Shown here: positions 1 to 7,036 of the stretch, piece by piece
How the letters are laid out: every line of letters begins with the position of its first letter
How positions within the stretch are numbered: position 1 is the stretch's first letter
Origin: Nitrososphaeraceae archaeon
Lineage (GTDB): Archaea > Thermoproteota > Nitrososphaeria > Nitrososphaerales > Nitrososphaeraceae
DNA length: 26,774 nt
NCBI GenBank assembly: GCA_029240395.1
Contig: JAREAJ010000002.1
Coordinates: 1-26,774, forward strand
Reading direction: 5' to 3'
Notes under the pieces: model-generated
Told to the model about the DNA's origin: nothing
Database searches by the model: none
Seen by the model: the letters and a program-made list of their open reading frames with translations, nothing else
Translations under genes and position numbers: made by a program

Positions 1-602
1 TTAGCATCGAGGGCCATTAGAGAGCCATCATCAAGAACTACTGCGGGATTAATCTCCGCTAATTCGGCTTCTTTCTCAAAAACTAACCTTGATAACTTCA
101 TGGCGAGGTCCTCAAACTCCTGAATGGTTTTGGCGCTCAGATTAAGTTTCGAGGCCAATTCATTTGCTTGTGGTCGGGTTATACCTGAGTAAGGTACGCT
201 GACAATAAATTTATTTTGCACGCCTTCTATTTCGACTCCCCCTTCTGCAGAGCATATGAATGAATATTCTCTCTTACTTCGATTTAGGAAAAGTGAGATG
301 TAAAGCTCTTTCCTAGCACGTACGGTCTGCTCAATTAAGATCGATCGGGGCAATTCTCCTTTGACTTCCTTTTTCATCAGCCTCTCGAAATTCGTAATTA
401 CTTCCTCGTGCGACTCGCATTTGACAATCGCACCGGCCTTTCCTCTACCCCCGGCTGCTACTTGTGATTTAAGTACGACGGGAAATTCAAGGTTGTATGA
501 TTGATCTCTTGCTTCGCCTACGGAAGTTGCCAATGTGGATTTCGGCGCCTTAATTTCGTATTGACGAAATAACTCTTTTCCCTGATATTCGAGTAATCTC
601 AT
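1..602 (-). CDS. sucC: Succinate-CoA ligase (ADP-forming) beta subunit, 3'-truncated by the window edge
   Basis: The ATP-grasp beta subunit of succinyl-CoA synthetase couples succinyl-CoA hydrolysis to ADP or GDP phosphorylation in the TCA cycle. About 200 N-terminal residues are visible. It opens with MRLLEYQGKELFRQY, the usual SucC start (HEYQAKELL-like), followed by the nucleotide-binding glycine stretch AAGGRGKAG at residues 49-57. EINPAVVLDDGSLMALDA, at about residues 183-200, matches the family's metal-binding EINP segment. The C-terminal CoA-ligase half lies outside the window, so the catalytic assignment rests on the ATP-grasp half alone. The ATG at 602 is the first start and has a TATA-like box about 34 bases upstream, implying a very short leader. 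sucD would be expected just downstream, beyond base 1. A malate/acetate-type ligase beta subunit is a less likely alternative. Confidence 0.9.
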   Translation of the reverse strand, partial: MRLLEYQGKELFRQYEIKAPKSTLATSVGEARDQSYNLEFPVVLKSQVAAGGRGKAGAIVKCESHEEVITNFERLMKKEVKGELPRSILIEQTVRARKELYISLFLNRSKREYSFICSAEGGVEIEGVQNKFIVSVPYSGITRPQANELASKLNLSAKTIQEFEDLAMKLSRLVFEKEAELAEINPAVVLDDGSLMALDA

Positions 603-631
603 TACACGGCTGAGAACAACAGCAAGGCACT

Positions 632-640
632 CATTTATAA
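632..640 (-). promoter_or_regulatory. TATA-like box of sucC
   Basis: On the minus strand this reads TTATAAATG. Its centre is about 34 bases before the sucC ATG, which predicts a transcription start roughly 7 bases upstream of the start codon. It is the best TATA match in the sucC upstream region. Confidence 0.45.
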
Positions 641-852
641 TTCTAGTATACAAAAATCATGTCAAGTCATTAGCCTAAATGAATAGGTCTTGTACAAAAT
701 GTCAAATATATTATAATAATAGAGCAGGATCCAGCTCCATTGCCGGAAAAACTGCAGCATTAACTTCTCAATGTTCCAAACAATTGTCATGTGCAGTTTG
801 AATTTGGAACGAAGGAAAACAACTCTGGAGAACCTAGAAGATAGTATATAAG

Positions 853-860
853 CTTTAAAT
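853..860 (+). promoter_or_regulatory. TATA-like box of the 53-residue membrane miniprotein
   Basis: CTTTAAAT is centred 26-27 bases before the ATG at 883. This is the archaeal TATA-to-start distance and implies a leaderless mRNA. It is independent support that the short ORF downstream is real. Confidence 0.5.
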
Positions 861-882
861 CATAGAATGTAACAATCGAAAT

Positions 883-1044
883 ATGGCATATGGTGAAAAG
901 ATGACAGCTGTTTGGCTTATCCTTCTCACAATTATCGTATGCGCAGTAGTCCCGGCAGCAATGATTTGGTTAACTTCTCAGCCCAAGCCCGAATTTGTCT
1001 TTGGTCTTGAGCTTTACGGTGATTACATCTTTAACGGACTTTAG
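883..1044 (+). CDS. Small single-span membrane protein (53 aa), unknown function
   Basis: A short ORF that I do not recognise. It begins MAYGEKMTAVWLILLTII. Residues 9-31 form one continuous hydrophobic segment (Val, Trp, Leu, Ile, Ala), followed by a short polar tail with TSQPKPEF and an aromatic C-terminus ending GDYIFNGL. One transmembrane helix with a roughly 22-residue outer or inner tail is the simplest reading; a signal anchor is also possible. The ATG sits 26-27 bases after a good TATA-like box, so the frame probably starts a leaderless transcript. The gap to the cation exchanger downstream is about 113 bases and contains that gene's own TATA-like sequence, so an operon is not required. 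Coding status rests on promoter spacing and the clean hydrophobic profile, not on homology. Confidence 0.5.
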   Translation: MAYGEKMTAVWLILLTIIVCAVVPAAMIWLTSQPKPEFVFGLELYGDYIFNGL

Positions 1045-1157
1045 TTTACTACTACCGAGCTACCGGATATCGTAGCGACAAATTTCTGAAGCTTGAGTTA
1101 CTAGCGTTAGCGCTGGTATATTTCCCGAATTTACTCCGGCGTCTATAGTATTATATT

Positions 1158-2246
1158 ATGTCCGAAAGTATCATTTTGCATTTGGCCGAGAATAATTTGC
1201 TCACTATGCTGTTGTGGCTCGGCGAGCTAATAATTTCGAGCTGGATTCTTTCCTACGGAGCTGAACATCTTTCCATGAGATACGGTGCCAAGTTCGTTGG
1301 AAGGACTCTTCTAAGTATAGCTACTACTCTTCCAGAGATTGCTATTGTCACTTACGCTGCAGCCGATGGCTTCTACGGCATTGCGATAGGTGCTGGATTG
1401 GGCAGTAATTTGCTGATGATGACTTTGGGTCTATCTATAATGCTATTGATAGCCACCACTCGTCTATCCAAGGCGCCGCTAAAGGGTATTCCGGTTGGAA
1501 TGTTTAAACTGGACAAGATATTTTTGTTGGGAACTGCAGTTATCAGTGCTGCACTATTTATCGACGGGTACAACTTCGTTGACGGATTTGCCTTTTCTGC
1601 TCTCTTCATAGCTTACATCATAATGGCTTTTGTGGAGATGAGGGAGGAAAGAAAAAGGGAATCTCTAAAGAATTCAGAGATTCAAAAAGTACAGGATAAA
1701 GGTCGATTAATCGAGATTGACGAACCTGGTGCCTCGGTTCGAGTTTTTGATAGGGCTATGCTGAAGGCAGTACTAGCATTCGTTGCGGGGACAATCGGAA
1801 TTGTAATGGGAGCGGGACCTTTTATCCATTCGATGCAAGGGTTTTCATTAGAGGTAGGAATTTCAGCAATTATACTTGCCGTCATAATAAGTCCGATAGC
1901 GGGGGAGATGCCAGAAAAAATCTCAATGATGATTCTTGCACGCAAAGGAGCGGCTGGTGCATCCATTGCCATCGCCAATGTTTTAGGGTCTAAGATCTTA
2001 AACAATACACTGCTTTTGGCAGTAGCCGTTTTTGGCGCGATGTTTCATGCTGGTTTCTATACTACTATTGAGCTTACTACGGTGCTCTTGTATCAAGTCA
2101 TTCTAGTCACCGTTGTCACAATCATTGCCCTTGTACCGTTATTCAAAAGGGAAATAGGCCTAAAGGTAGGCATTCTATTGGCATCCATGTACTTGATAAG
2201 TCTATTCATACAGTTTTTGCTTCCTCAGGAGGTCGCCCTACATTAG
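1158..2246 (+). CDS. CaCA-superfamily cation exchanger (sodium/calcium antiporter-like membrane protein)
   Basis: An integral membrane antiporter of the Ca2+/cation superfamily, probably exchanging Ca2+ for Na+ or H+. The 362 residues show about ten hydrophobic segments in two halves, split by a charged loop at about residues 160-195 (Glu/Lys/Arg rich). Each half has the family's alpha repeat. Repeat 1 has TTLPEIAIV followed by IAIGAGLGSNLLMM; repeat 2 has AGEMPEKISMM followed by IANVLGSKILNNTLL. The acidic residue in each (LPE, MPE) is the conserved ion-binding glutamate. The usual GTSLPE is degenerate in both halves, so the transported ion is uncertain. The ATG at 1158 is the first start; GGTATATTT at 1116-1124 would place transcription initiation about 11 bases upstream of it. 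Confidence 0.85.
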   Translation: MSESIILHLAENNLLTMLLWLGELIISSWILSYGAEHLSMRYGAKFVGRTLLSIATTLPEIAIVTYAAADGFYGIAIGAGLGSNLLMMTLGLSIMLLIATTRLSKAPLKGIPVGMFKLDKIFLLGTAVISAALFIDGYNFVDGFAFSALFIAYIIMAFVEMREERKRESLKNSEIQKVQDKGRLIEIDEPGASVRVFDRAMLKAVLAFVAGTIGIVMGAGPFIHSMQGFSLEVGISAIILAVIISPIAGEMPEKISMMILARKGAAGASIAIANVLGSKILNNTLLLAVAVFGAMFHAGFYTTIELTTVLLYQVILVTVVTIIALVPLFKREIGLKVGILLASMYLISLFIQFLLPQEVALH

Positions 2247-2536
2247 CAGCCGTTGCTCTTCGATTAAATCTCTTTCATGGTAACAATGGTTTAAACTTTA
2301 GCCAGAATTCGTGCCAAACCTCACTCTCGTACCTGCATTATAAAAGCTAATAGAAGCAGGCTTTGGTAGCTCCCGACAATCGACAATCGCATTGTACGAA
2401 TGGAAAAACCTGCAATGTTCCTAGGTTAGTATGATACTTGCCATCTCCAATCAATCACATGTAGGATCCGTTGCGATATCTTGCGAATTCCCCTTCTATC
2501 CAAATCTATTTATCTTCGATCAAGAGAAATTTATTC
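2247..2536 (+). other. Intergenic stretch with an extra TATA-like box and a tandem 7-mer
   Basis: No convincing gene is seen in these 290 bases. TTATAAAAG at 2338-2346 is a good TATA-like box with no ORF start at the expected distance. Bases 2374-2387 are a tandem duplication of CGACAAT. GCAGG near 2357 can pair with CCTGC near 2410, flanked by TTT/AAA. A short untranslated RNA starting near 2368 is possible but unproven. Confidence 0.25.
2506..2514 (+). promoter_or_regulatory. TATA-like box of the TPR/winged-helix gene
   Basis: CTATTTATC is centred 27 bases before the ATG at 2537. This favours 2537 as a leaderless start over the in-frame ATG at 2471, which lies upstream of the box. Confidence 0.5.
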
Positions 2537-3664
2537 ATGGGCATATTTCTCGGAAGGAAATCGAGGAGGCAGTCAAGTGGCGCCCCTCAGGGCTCGATTC
2601 CCGAAGAGAACAATGCAAATCCTGTTGACCTCCAGAAATACGACTTATACAATAAGGGAATCAACAGCATGTCGAACGAAAAATTCGAGGATGCGATTCG
2701 CAGCTTCGAGTTAGCATTGCGACTTGACCAGAAATATGTGGACGCGTGGATTAAGAAAGGATATGCTCATTTTCACTTGGGTGAATACAACAGCGCTATT
2801 TCGGCATATGACAGGGCGCTGGAAATTGATATCAATAATGTTGAACCTTGGAATCTGAAGGGACTTGCGTACTATAGACTAAAAAATTACGACAAAGCAA
2901 TTGCGGCATGCGAAAAAGCTATTGATGTTAATCCAAATGATGCGATGGTTTGGTATAACTTTGCGTGTTACTTAGTCCTGAGCGGAAGAATAGACGAGGG
3001 TTTAGAAGGGCTCAAACGTTCAATTGAAATTGACATCAATTATGCTAAGAAATCCGTGAGAGACAGAGACTTTGAAAGCGCGAGGGCCGAAGAAGGGTTC
3101 CGAAGGATAATTGAAGTGGTAGTACTAGAATCGATTAGACAGGGCTACAACTACGTGGGGAAGATCGTCTGGATTACAGGAATGGATAGACAAGATGTAG
3201 AAGATGCAGTAATGAGGTTAACCATGAAGGGCCTGCTGGTAAGAAAAGAAAAAAAGACAATTACTAGCAAGGAAGAATATTACGAGATTACTCAAGAGAT
3301 TGCAGAAAAAATTGGGTACGCTAAACAGACGGGCTTTTTAAAGAGAAATAAAGTCATTTCTGCTCCTCTCCAAGAACTAAAAGATATCAGTGAGATCATC
3401 GGTATGGCCAAAATATCTGTCGAGAAGGGAGATATTCAGCAAACTCTAGAGGCTCTTGAGAAACTAATAAATCCTGCTCATCACGGTAGTGCAATGATAG
3501 AACAATTCTTTGATCAACATAGGGATGTGAGGCTCTACCATATTAGGATAAAAGACAGGGGCCAAGAATACCTAAATTCACACAAAGCAGATCTCATAAA
3601 TTTGCTTTCGGAGATGGACGTAAAAGTCAGAGGCAACATTGTGTCAAGCTCAACAGGCGAATAG
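2537..3664 (+). CDS. Tetratricopeptide-repeat protein with a central winged-helix-like domain
   Basis: A 375-residue soluble protein. After a basic, low-complexity N-terminus (residues 1-30) come about four TPR units at residues 37-170, with typical spacing such as AWIKKGYAHFHLGEYNSAI and PWNLKGLAYYRLKNYDKAI. Residues 190-265 look like a winged helix: a helix, then ITGMDRQDVEDAVMRLTMK as a recognition-type helix, then GLLVRKEKK as the wing. The C-terminal 110 residues are helical and polar with no recognisable motif. TPRs mediate protein contacts, so this could be a DNA-bound adaptor or regulator; that role is inferred. The start at 2537 is chosen because the TATA-like box is 27 bases upstream; an in-frame ATG at 2471 would add 22 residues. 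No operon partner is evident. Confidence 0.8.
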   Translation: MGIFLGRKSRRQSSGAPQGSIPEENNANPVDLQKYDLYNKGINSMSNEKFEDAIRSFELALRLDQKYVDAWIKKGYAHFHLGEYNSAISAYDRALEIDINNVEPWNLKGLAYYRLKNYDKAIAACEKAIDVNPNDAMVWYNFACYLVLSGRIDEGLEGLKRSIEIDINYAKKSVRDRDFESARAEEGFRRIIEVVVLESIRQGYNYVGKIVWITGMDRQDVEDAVMRLTMKGLLVRKEKKTITSKEEYYEITQEIAEKIGYAKQTGFLKRNKVISAPLQELKDISEIIGMAKISVEKGDIQQTLEALEKLINPAHHGSAMIEQFFDQHRDVRLYHIRIKDRGQEYLNSHKADLINLLSEMDVKVRGNIVSSSTGE

Positions 3665-3750
3665 TTACTGCAGGCAGGCAGTCCTCGTTTAATGCTTAAT
3701 CGAACAACGGCTTTAGCTCGTTAAAATCTCGGAAGAACTAACCAAGATAA

Positions 3751-3760
3751 TATATTATAA
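3751..3760 (+). promoter_or_regulatory. TATA box of thi4
   Basis: TATATTATAA is centred 26-27 bases before the thi4 ATG, one of the best TATA matches in the window. It predicts a leaderless thi4 mRNA, leaving no room for a TPP riboswitch in a 5' leader. Confidence 0.6.
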
Positions 3761-3781
3761 GAGGAGCGACAGATACTCTAC

Positions 3782-4588
3782 ATGAAAAAGACTTTCACTG
3801 AAACTAGTGAGAAGGATATTACCAAGAGCATAGCCGCGATGTTTAACGAGACAATTCAGGAGTACGCTGATAGTCAGATAATTATAATAGGCGCGGGTCC
3901 AGCCGGCTTAACTGCGGGCCGTAAACTTGCTGCAGCGGGATTAAAGACCCTAATAGTGGAACAAAATAATTACCTAGGCGGGGGTTACTGGGTCGGAGGG
4001 TACATGATGAACCCCGTTACCGTACGATCACCGGCACAGATGATTTGGGATGAATTGGGTGTACCATATCGAAAGATGGGCAATGGGCTCTATGCCACAT
4101 GGGGACCTCACGCATGTTCAAAATTAATCGCTGCGACCTGCGATGCTGGAGTTAGGTTCCTGCAACTGACCAAATTTGACGATCTAATTTTGAAGAACGG
4201 TCGTGTTGGCGGAGTCGTTGTCAACTGGATGCCTGTGTCTGCTTTGCCGCGAAATGTTACCTGTGTGGATCCGGTTGCTTTGGAAAGCAAGATCGTGATT
4301 GATGCTTCTGGTCATGATTCAGTCGCTGTGAGGCGCTTGATGGACAGAGGATATGTAAATTGGAAAGGAATGGATCCAATGTGGGTTGATGGCGGCGAGG
4401 ATGAAGTTGTCAATAAGACCGGTGAAGTGTTTCCTGGTCTAATAGCTGCGGGGATGTCTGTAACCGAAACCTTTGGACTGGCCAGAATGGGGCCAACTTT
4501 TGGCTCAATGCTACTCTCAGGAGTCAAGGCAGCAGAAATAGCCCAAAGCAAAATAGAAGAAATAAGCAGCGTCCCACCCATGTTATAG
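3782..4588 (+). CDS. thi4: Thiamine thiazole synthase Thi4 with an active-site cysteine
   Basis: Thi4 builds the adenylated thiazole precursor of thiamine from NAD, glycine and sulfur. The 268-residue protein has the dinucleotide-binding motif GAGPAGLTAG at residues 37-46, then EQNNYLGGGYWVGGYMMN, the family's GGG-W-GG signature. TCVDPVALESK places Cys161 at the position of the yeast (Cys205) sulfur-donor cysteine; some methanogen enzymes have His there and use free sulfide. SGHDS at residues 176-180 and the C-terminal ARMGPTFGSMLLSG segment are also conserved. The gene appears monocistronic, leaderless and followed by a T-rich tract. The rest of the pathway's condensation step, ThiD-ThiN, lies at 20286-21659. 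Whether the cysteine is consumed (single turnover) or acts catalytically cannot be read from sequence. Confidence 0.93.
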   Translation: MKKTFTETSEKDITKSIAAMFNETIQEYADSQIIIIGAGPAGLTAGRKLAAAGLKTLIVEQNNYLGGGYWVGGYMMNPVTVRSPAQMIWDELGVPYRKMGNGLYATWGPHACSKLIAATCDAGVRFLQLTKFDDLILKNGRVGGVVVNWMPVSALPRNVTCVDPVALESKIVIDASGHDSVAVRRLMDRGYVNWKGMDPMWVDGGEDEVVNKTGEVFPGLIAAGMSVTETFGLARMGPTFGSMLLSGVKAAEIAQSKIEEISSVPPML

Positions 4589-4629
4589 CCCATCCATTGT
4601 TGATTAAATAGATTCATAGTTTGGGCTCG

Positions 4630-4654
4630 CTTTTCTTCAACTTTTTTGATTTTC
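4630..4654 (+). terminator. T-rich terminator after thi4
   Basis: About 40 bases after the thi4 stop the plus strand has three close runs of T (TTTT, TTTTTT, TTTT). T-rich tracts without a hairpin are the usual archaeal termination signal. Confidence 0.4.
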
Positions 4655-4702
4655 GAACAAATTATTAACAGGTGCCATAGTTCTAGATGGTAGTCAGTCT
4701 AT

Positions 4703-5680
4703 ATGTCATCTTATAGTGCCGACGACCCTGTCTCCAATAAGCCAGCGGCGTCGCAAGCTTACGATGTAGTTATTATCGGTTCAGGACCAGCAGGATACAC
4801 TGCGGGGATATACACGTCGCGTGCAAAGCTTAGGACGAGAATTGTCTCGGGTACACTACCTGGTGGTCAGCTTATGACTACAAGCGAGGTTGAGAATTAT
4901 CCAGGGTTCCCTAACGGAATTTTTGGTCCAGAACTTATGATGAACATGAGACAGCAAGCAGAAAGATTTGGCACTTGCATAGTAGATGACGAAGTTATCC
5001 GCGTAGATTTCAACAAAAGGCCCTTCGAGATTACTTCCCATTCGGAGACCTGCGAAGCGCACTCGGTAATTATATGTACGGGCGCTTCCCCTAGGAAACT
5101 TGGAATTCCATCCGAGGAACAGTTTGCCGGAAGAGGCGTGTCATATTGTGCAACATGTGATGGCCCTTTCTTCAAGGGTGAAGATATTGTGGTTGTTGGT
5201 GGCGGCGATACGGCTTTGGAAGAGGCCACCTTCCTTACAAAGTTCGGCAAGTCAGTCAGGCTCGTTCATCGTAGAGCATCATTAAGAGCAAGTAAAATTC
5301 TCCAGCAAAAAGCCTTTGAAAATCCCAAGATAGAATTCTTATGGAACAGGGTAATTTCGACTATCGAAGGAGATAGGAAAGTTGGAGCAGTAACCGTCAA
5401 AGACGTAGAAAACGGCCTTGAGCAAAGATTGCCCGCAGGAGGAATTTTTGTGGCTATAGGTCATGAACCCAATACAGCAATATACAAGGGGCAGATAGAT
5501 CTAGACAACAAGGGCTACATTATTTTGAAAAATCACACGGCAACAAACATAGAGGGAGTATTTGCCGCTGGCGACGTTCACGACTTCAGGTATAGGCAAG
5601 CGATAACAGCCGGGGGGTTTGGCTGCATGGCTGCGCTGGACGTAGAGAAGTGGCTGACCGAAAGAAAACATCGGCGCTAA
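4703..5680 (+). CDS. trxB: Thioredoxin reductase (NADPH, FAD)
   Basis: A flavoprotein disulfide reductase that passes electrons from NADPH through FAD to thioredoxin-like proteins. The 325 residues follow the low-molecular-weight TrxR plan. The FAD motif GSGPAG is at 26-31, GGQLMTTSEVENYPG at 54-68, and the redox pair CATC at 149-152. The NADPH motif GGGDTA is at 166-171 and HRRASLR at 189-195, the basic pattern that favours NADPH. The FAD-binding AAGDV segment lies near the C-terminus. About 20 N-terminal residues precede the Rossmann fold; they are polar and may be dispensable. The ATG at 4703 is the first start, with AAATTATTAAC at 4660-4670 as a possible TATA box and a leader of about 12 bases. 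It converges with the cysteine synthase gene, only 10 bases between the stops. Confidence 0.93.
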   Translation: MSSYSADDPVSNKPAASQAYDVVIIGSGPAGYTAGIYTSRAKLRTRIVSGTLPGGQLMTTSEVENYPGFPNGIFGPELMMNMRQQAERFGTCIVDDEVIRVDFNKRPFEITSHSETCEAHSVIICTGASPRKLGIPSEEQFAGRGVSYCATCDGPFFKGEDIVVVGGGDTALEEATFLTKFGKSVRLVHRRASLRASKILQQKAFENPKIEFLWNRVISTIEGDRKVGAVTVKDVENGLEQRLPAGGIFVAIGHEPNTAIYKGQIDLDNKGYIILKNHTATNIEGVFAAGDVHDFRYRQAITAGGFGCMAALDVEKWLTERKHRR

Positions 5681-5690
5681 AAAGCCATAA

Positions 5691-6698
5691 TTACCTGTTC
5701 TTTTGATACGCCAAAGGCGGAAGATTCTTTCCGCTATTTTGTAGGACATCGTATTCTGCAGATGTAAAAGTTCCTTGATCAACATATAGGCTCTTGAATT
5801 TCCTTCCGTCATCAGCAAAAAGCCCCACGAATACACCATCTTGCAGCTCATTAGCGATTTCTAACATAGAGGCCATAACAGATCCCGACGATGGTCCAAC
5901 CAATAAATTCTCACGAATAGCAAGCTCTCTCGCCATTTCAAAAGAATCCTTGTTGGTCGCAGTTATCCAGTGGTCGACAACACCTTGTCGTCGCTTGAAC
6001 AATTCTGGCATAGCAGACTCCTCGAAGTTCCTTAAGCCCTGCAGCAAATGATTTTGTTGGGCTTGAATTGCAATGATTCTGACGTCACTCTTTTTCTGCT
6101 TTAGGTATGTGGCGACACCAGTAATAGTTCCGCCAGTTCCACAGCCGGTGAAGAAATGAGAAACTTTACCGTTCGTCTGCGACCAAATTTCAGGTCCCGT
6201 ACTTTCATAATGTGCCAAATAGTTAGCATCATTTTCGTATTGATTCGGCATATAGTATAGATCTGGTCTCGGTTTTGCGATGGCCTTTGCCAATGCAATG
6301 CTTTGATCTGTTCCTGCTCCGACTCTGGGACATAAATCGTCGGATGTTTCGTGAAGCAACGCCCCTAGATCCTTAAGGATCTTCTTCGTTTCCCCGCTCA
6401 CTTTTTCGGGGATGACGATTTCCACCTCATAGCCTAGGCTGATTGCAATTCCTGCTAATGCTATGCCTGTATTGCCAGAGGTAGGTTCGATTATGATGCT
6501 CTTACCTTTTTTCAGTAGGCCCTTTTTTTCCGCATCCTTTACCATCCAATATGCTGCGCGGTCCTTTACAGAACCGAACGGATTGTACCATTCTAATTTG
6601 GCATAAAACTTGATATTCTTCGTGGAAAACGAGGATAACTCTATTAGCGGTGTATTACCGACTCTCTCTACAATGTTTTGTGCTGCTATACTCTCCAT
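5691..6698 (-). CDS. cysM: PLP-dependent cysteine synthase (CysK/CysM family)
   Basis: This fold-type II PLP enzyme replaces the leaving group of O-acetylserine or O-phosphoserine with sulfide or a carrier-bound sulfur to give cysteine. In the 335 residues the PLP lysine is K45 in GSVKDRAAYWM, the substrate loop is PTSGNTG at 72-78, the phosphate-binding loop is GTGGTITG at 187-194, and the ring-nitrogen serine is in GPSSGS at 269-273. The length and the absence of a CBS domain fit cysteine synthase rather than cystathionine beta-synthase. The acceptor (acetyl- or phosphoserine) cannot be decided by eye; the symbol is a family label. It starts one base after the stop of a TusA-like gene, so the two are almost certainly cotranscribed and translationally coupled. 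Confidence 0.88.
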   Translation of the reverse strand: MESIAAQNIVERVGNTPLIELSSFSTKNIKFYAKLEWYNPFGSVKDRAAYWMVKDAEKKGLLKKGKSIIIEPTSGNTGIALAGIAISLGYEVEIVIPEKVSGETKKILKDLGALLHETSDDLCPRVGAGTDQSIALAKAIAKPRPDLYYMPNQYENDANYLAHYESTGPEIWSQTNGKVSHFFTGCGTGGTITGVATYLKQKKSDVRIIAIQAQQNHLLQGLRNFEESAMPELFKRRQGVVDHWITATNKDSFEMARELAIRENLLVGPSSGSVMASMLEIANELQDGVFVGLFADDGRKFKSLYVDQGTFTSAEYDVLQNSGKNLPPLAYQKNR

Positions 6699-6699
6699 C

Positions 6700-6972
6700 T
6701 CATTTTGCCTTCTTTATTATGAACTCAAGATCTTTTTGGCTTTTATTTATTGAAAGAAGCTGATGCCCTGTCCTGCTTATCCATCGGGAAATGTCTTCCT
6801 CAGACTCTGGATCGTCTGCTACTACCCTAAGAACATCGCCGCTGGCAAGCTTTTCGATTTCAATCTTTGTGCGGAAGACCGGCTCTGGACAGAATAATCC
6901 TCTTACATCTAACGTTTTTGCCTGATCAACTCCAGCATTACTGGCGTCCATCTCTATGAAACTAAGTTGCAT
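6700..6972 (-). CDS. tusA: TusA/SirA-family sulfur-carrier protein
   Basis: Small sulfur-carrier proteins of this family hold a persulfide on a single cysteine and hand sulfur to thiolation, molybdenum cofactor or other sulfur pathways. The 90-residue protein has the signature LDVRGLFCPEPVFRTK at residues 21-36; C28 in CPEP is the persulfide cysteine. It continues with SGDVLRVVADDPESEEDI, the typical beta-strand and acidic helix. The N-terminus is about 12 residues longer than the minimal domain; an alternative start is the Met at residue 8. It is the upstream gene of a two-gene unit with the cysteine synthase, separated by one base. This makes sulfur delivery to or from cysteine synthesis a reasonable inference. 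Confidence 0.85.
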   Translation of the reverse strand: MQLSFIEMDASNAGVDQAKTLDVRGLFCPEPVFRTKIEIEKLASGDVLRVVADDPESEEDISRWISRTGHQLLSINKSQKDLEFIIKKAK

Positions 6973-7036
6973 ATGCGCAATAATAAACGTTTATGAGACT
7001 GCTAATGGCGGTATTTTACCAACGAAAGCACTAATA

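Noticed and set aside
2471..2536. 22-residue upstream extension of the TPR protein
   Set aside because: The TATA-like box at 2506-2514 lies inside this extension and points to the ATG at 2537.
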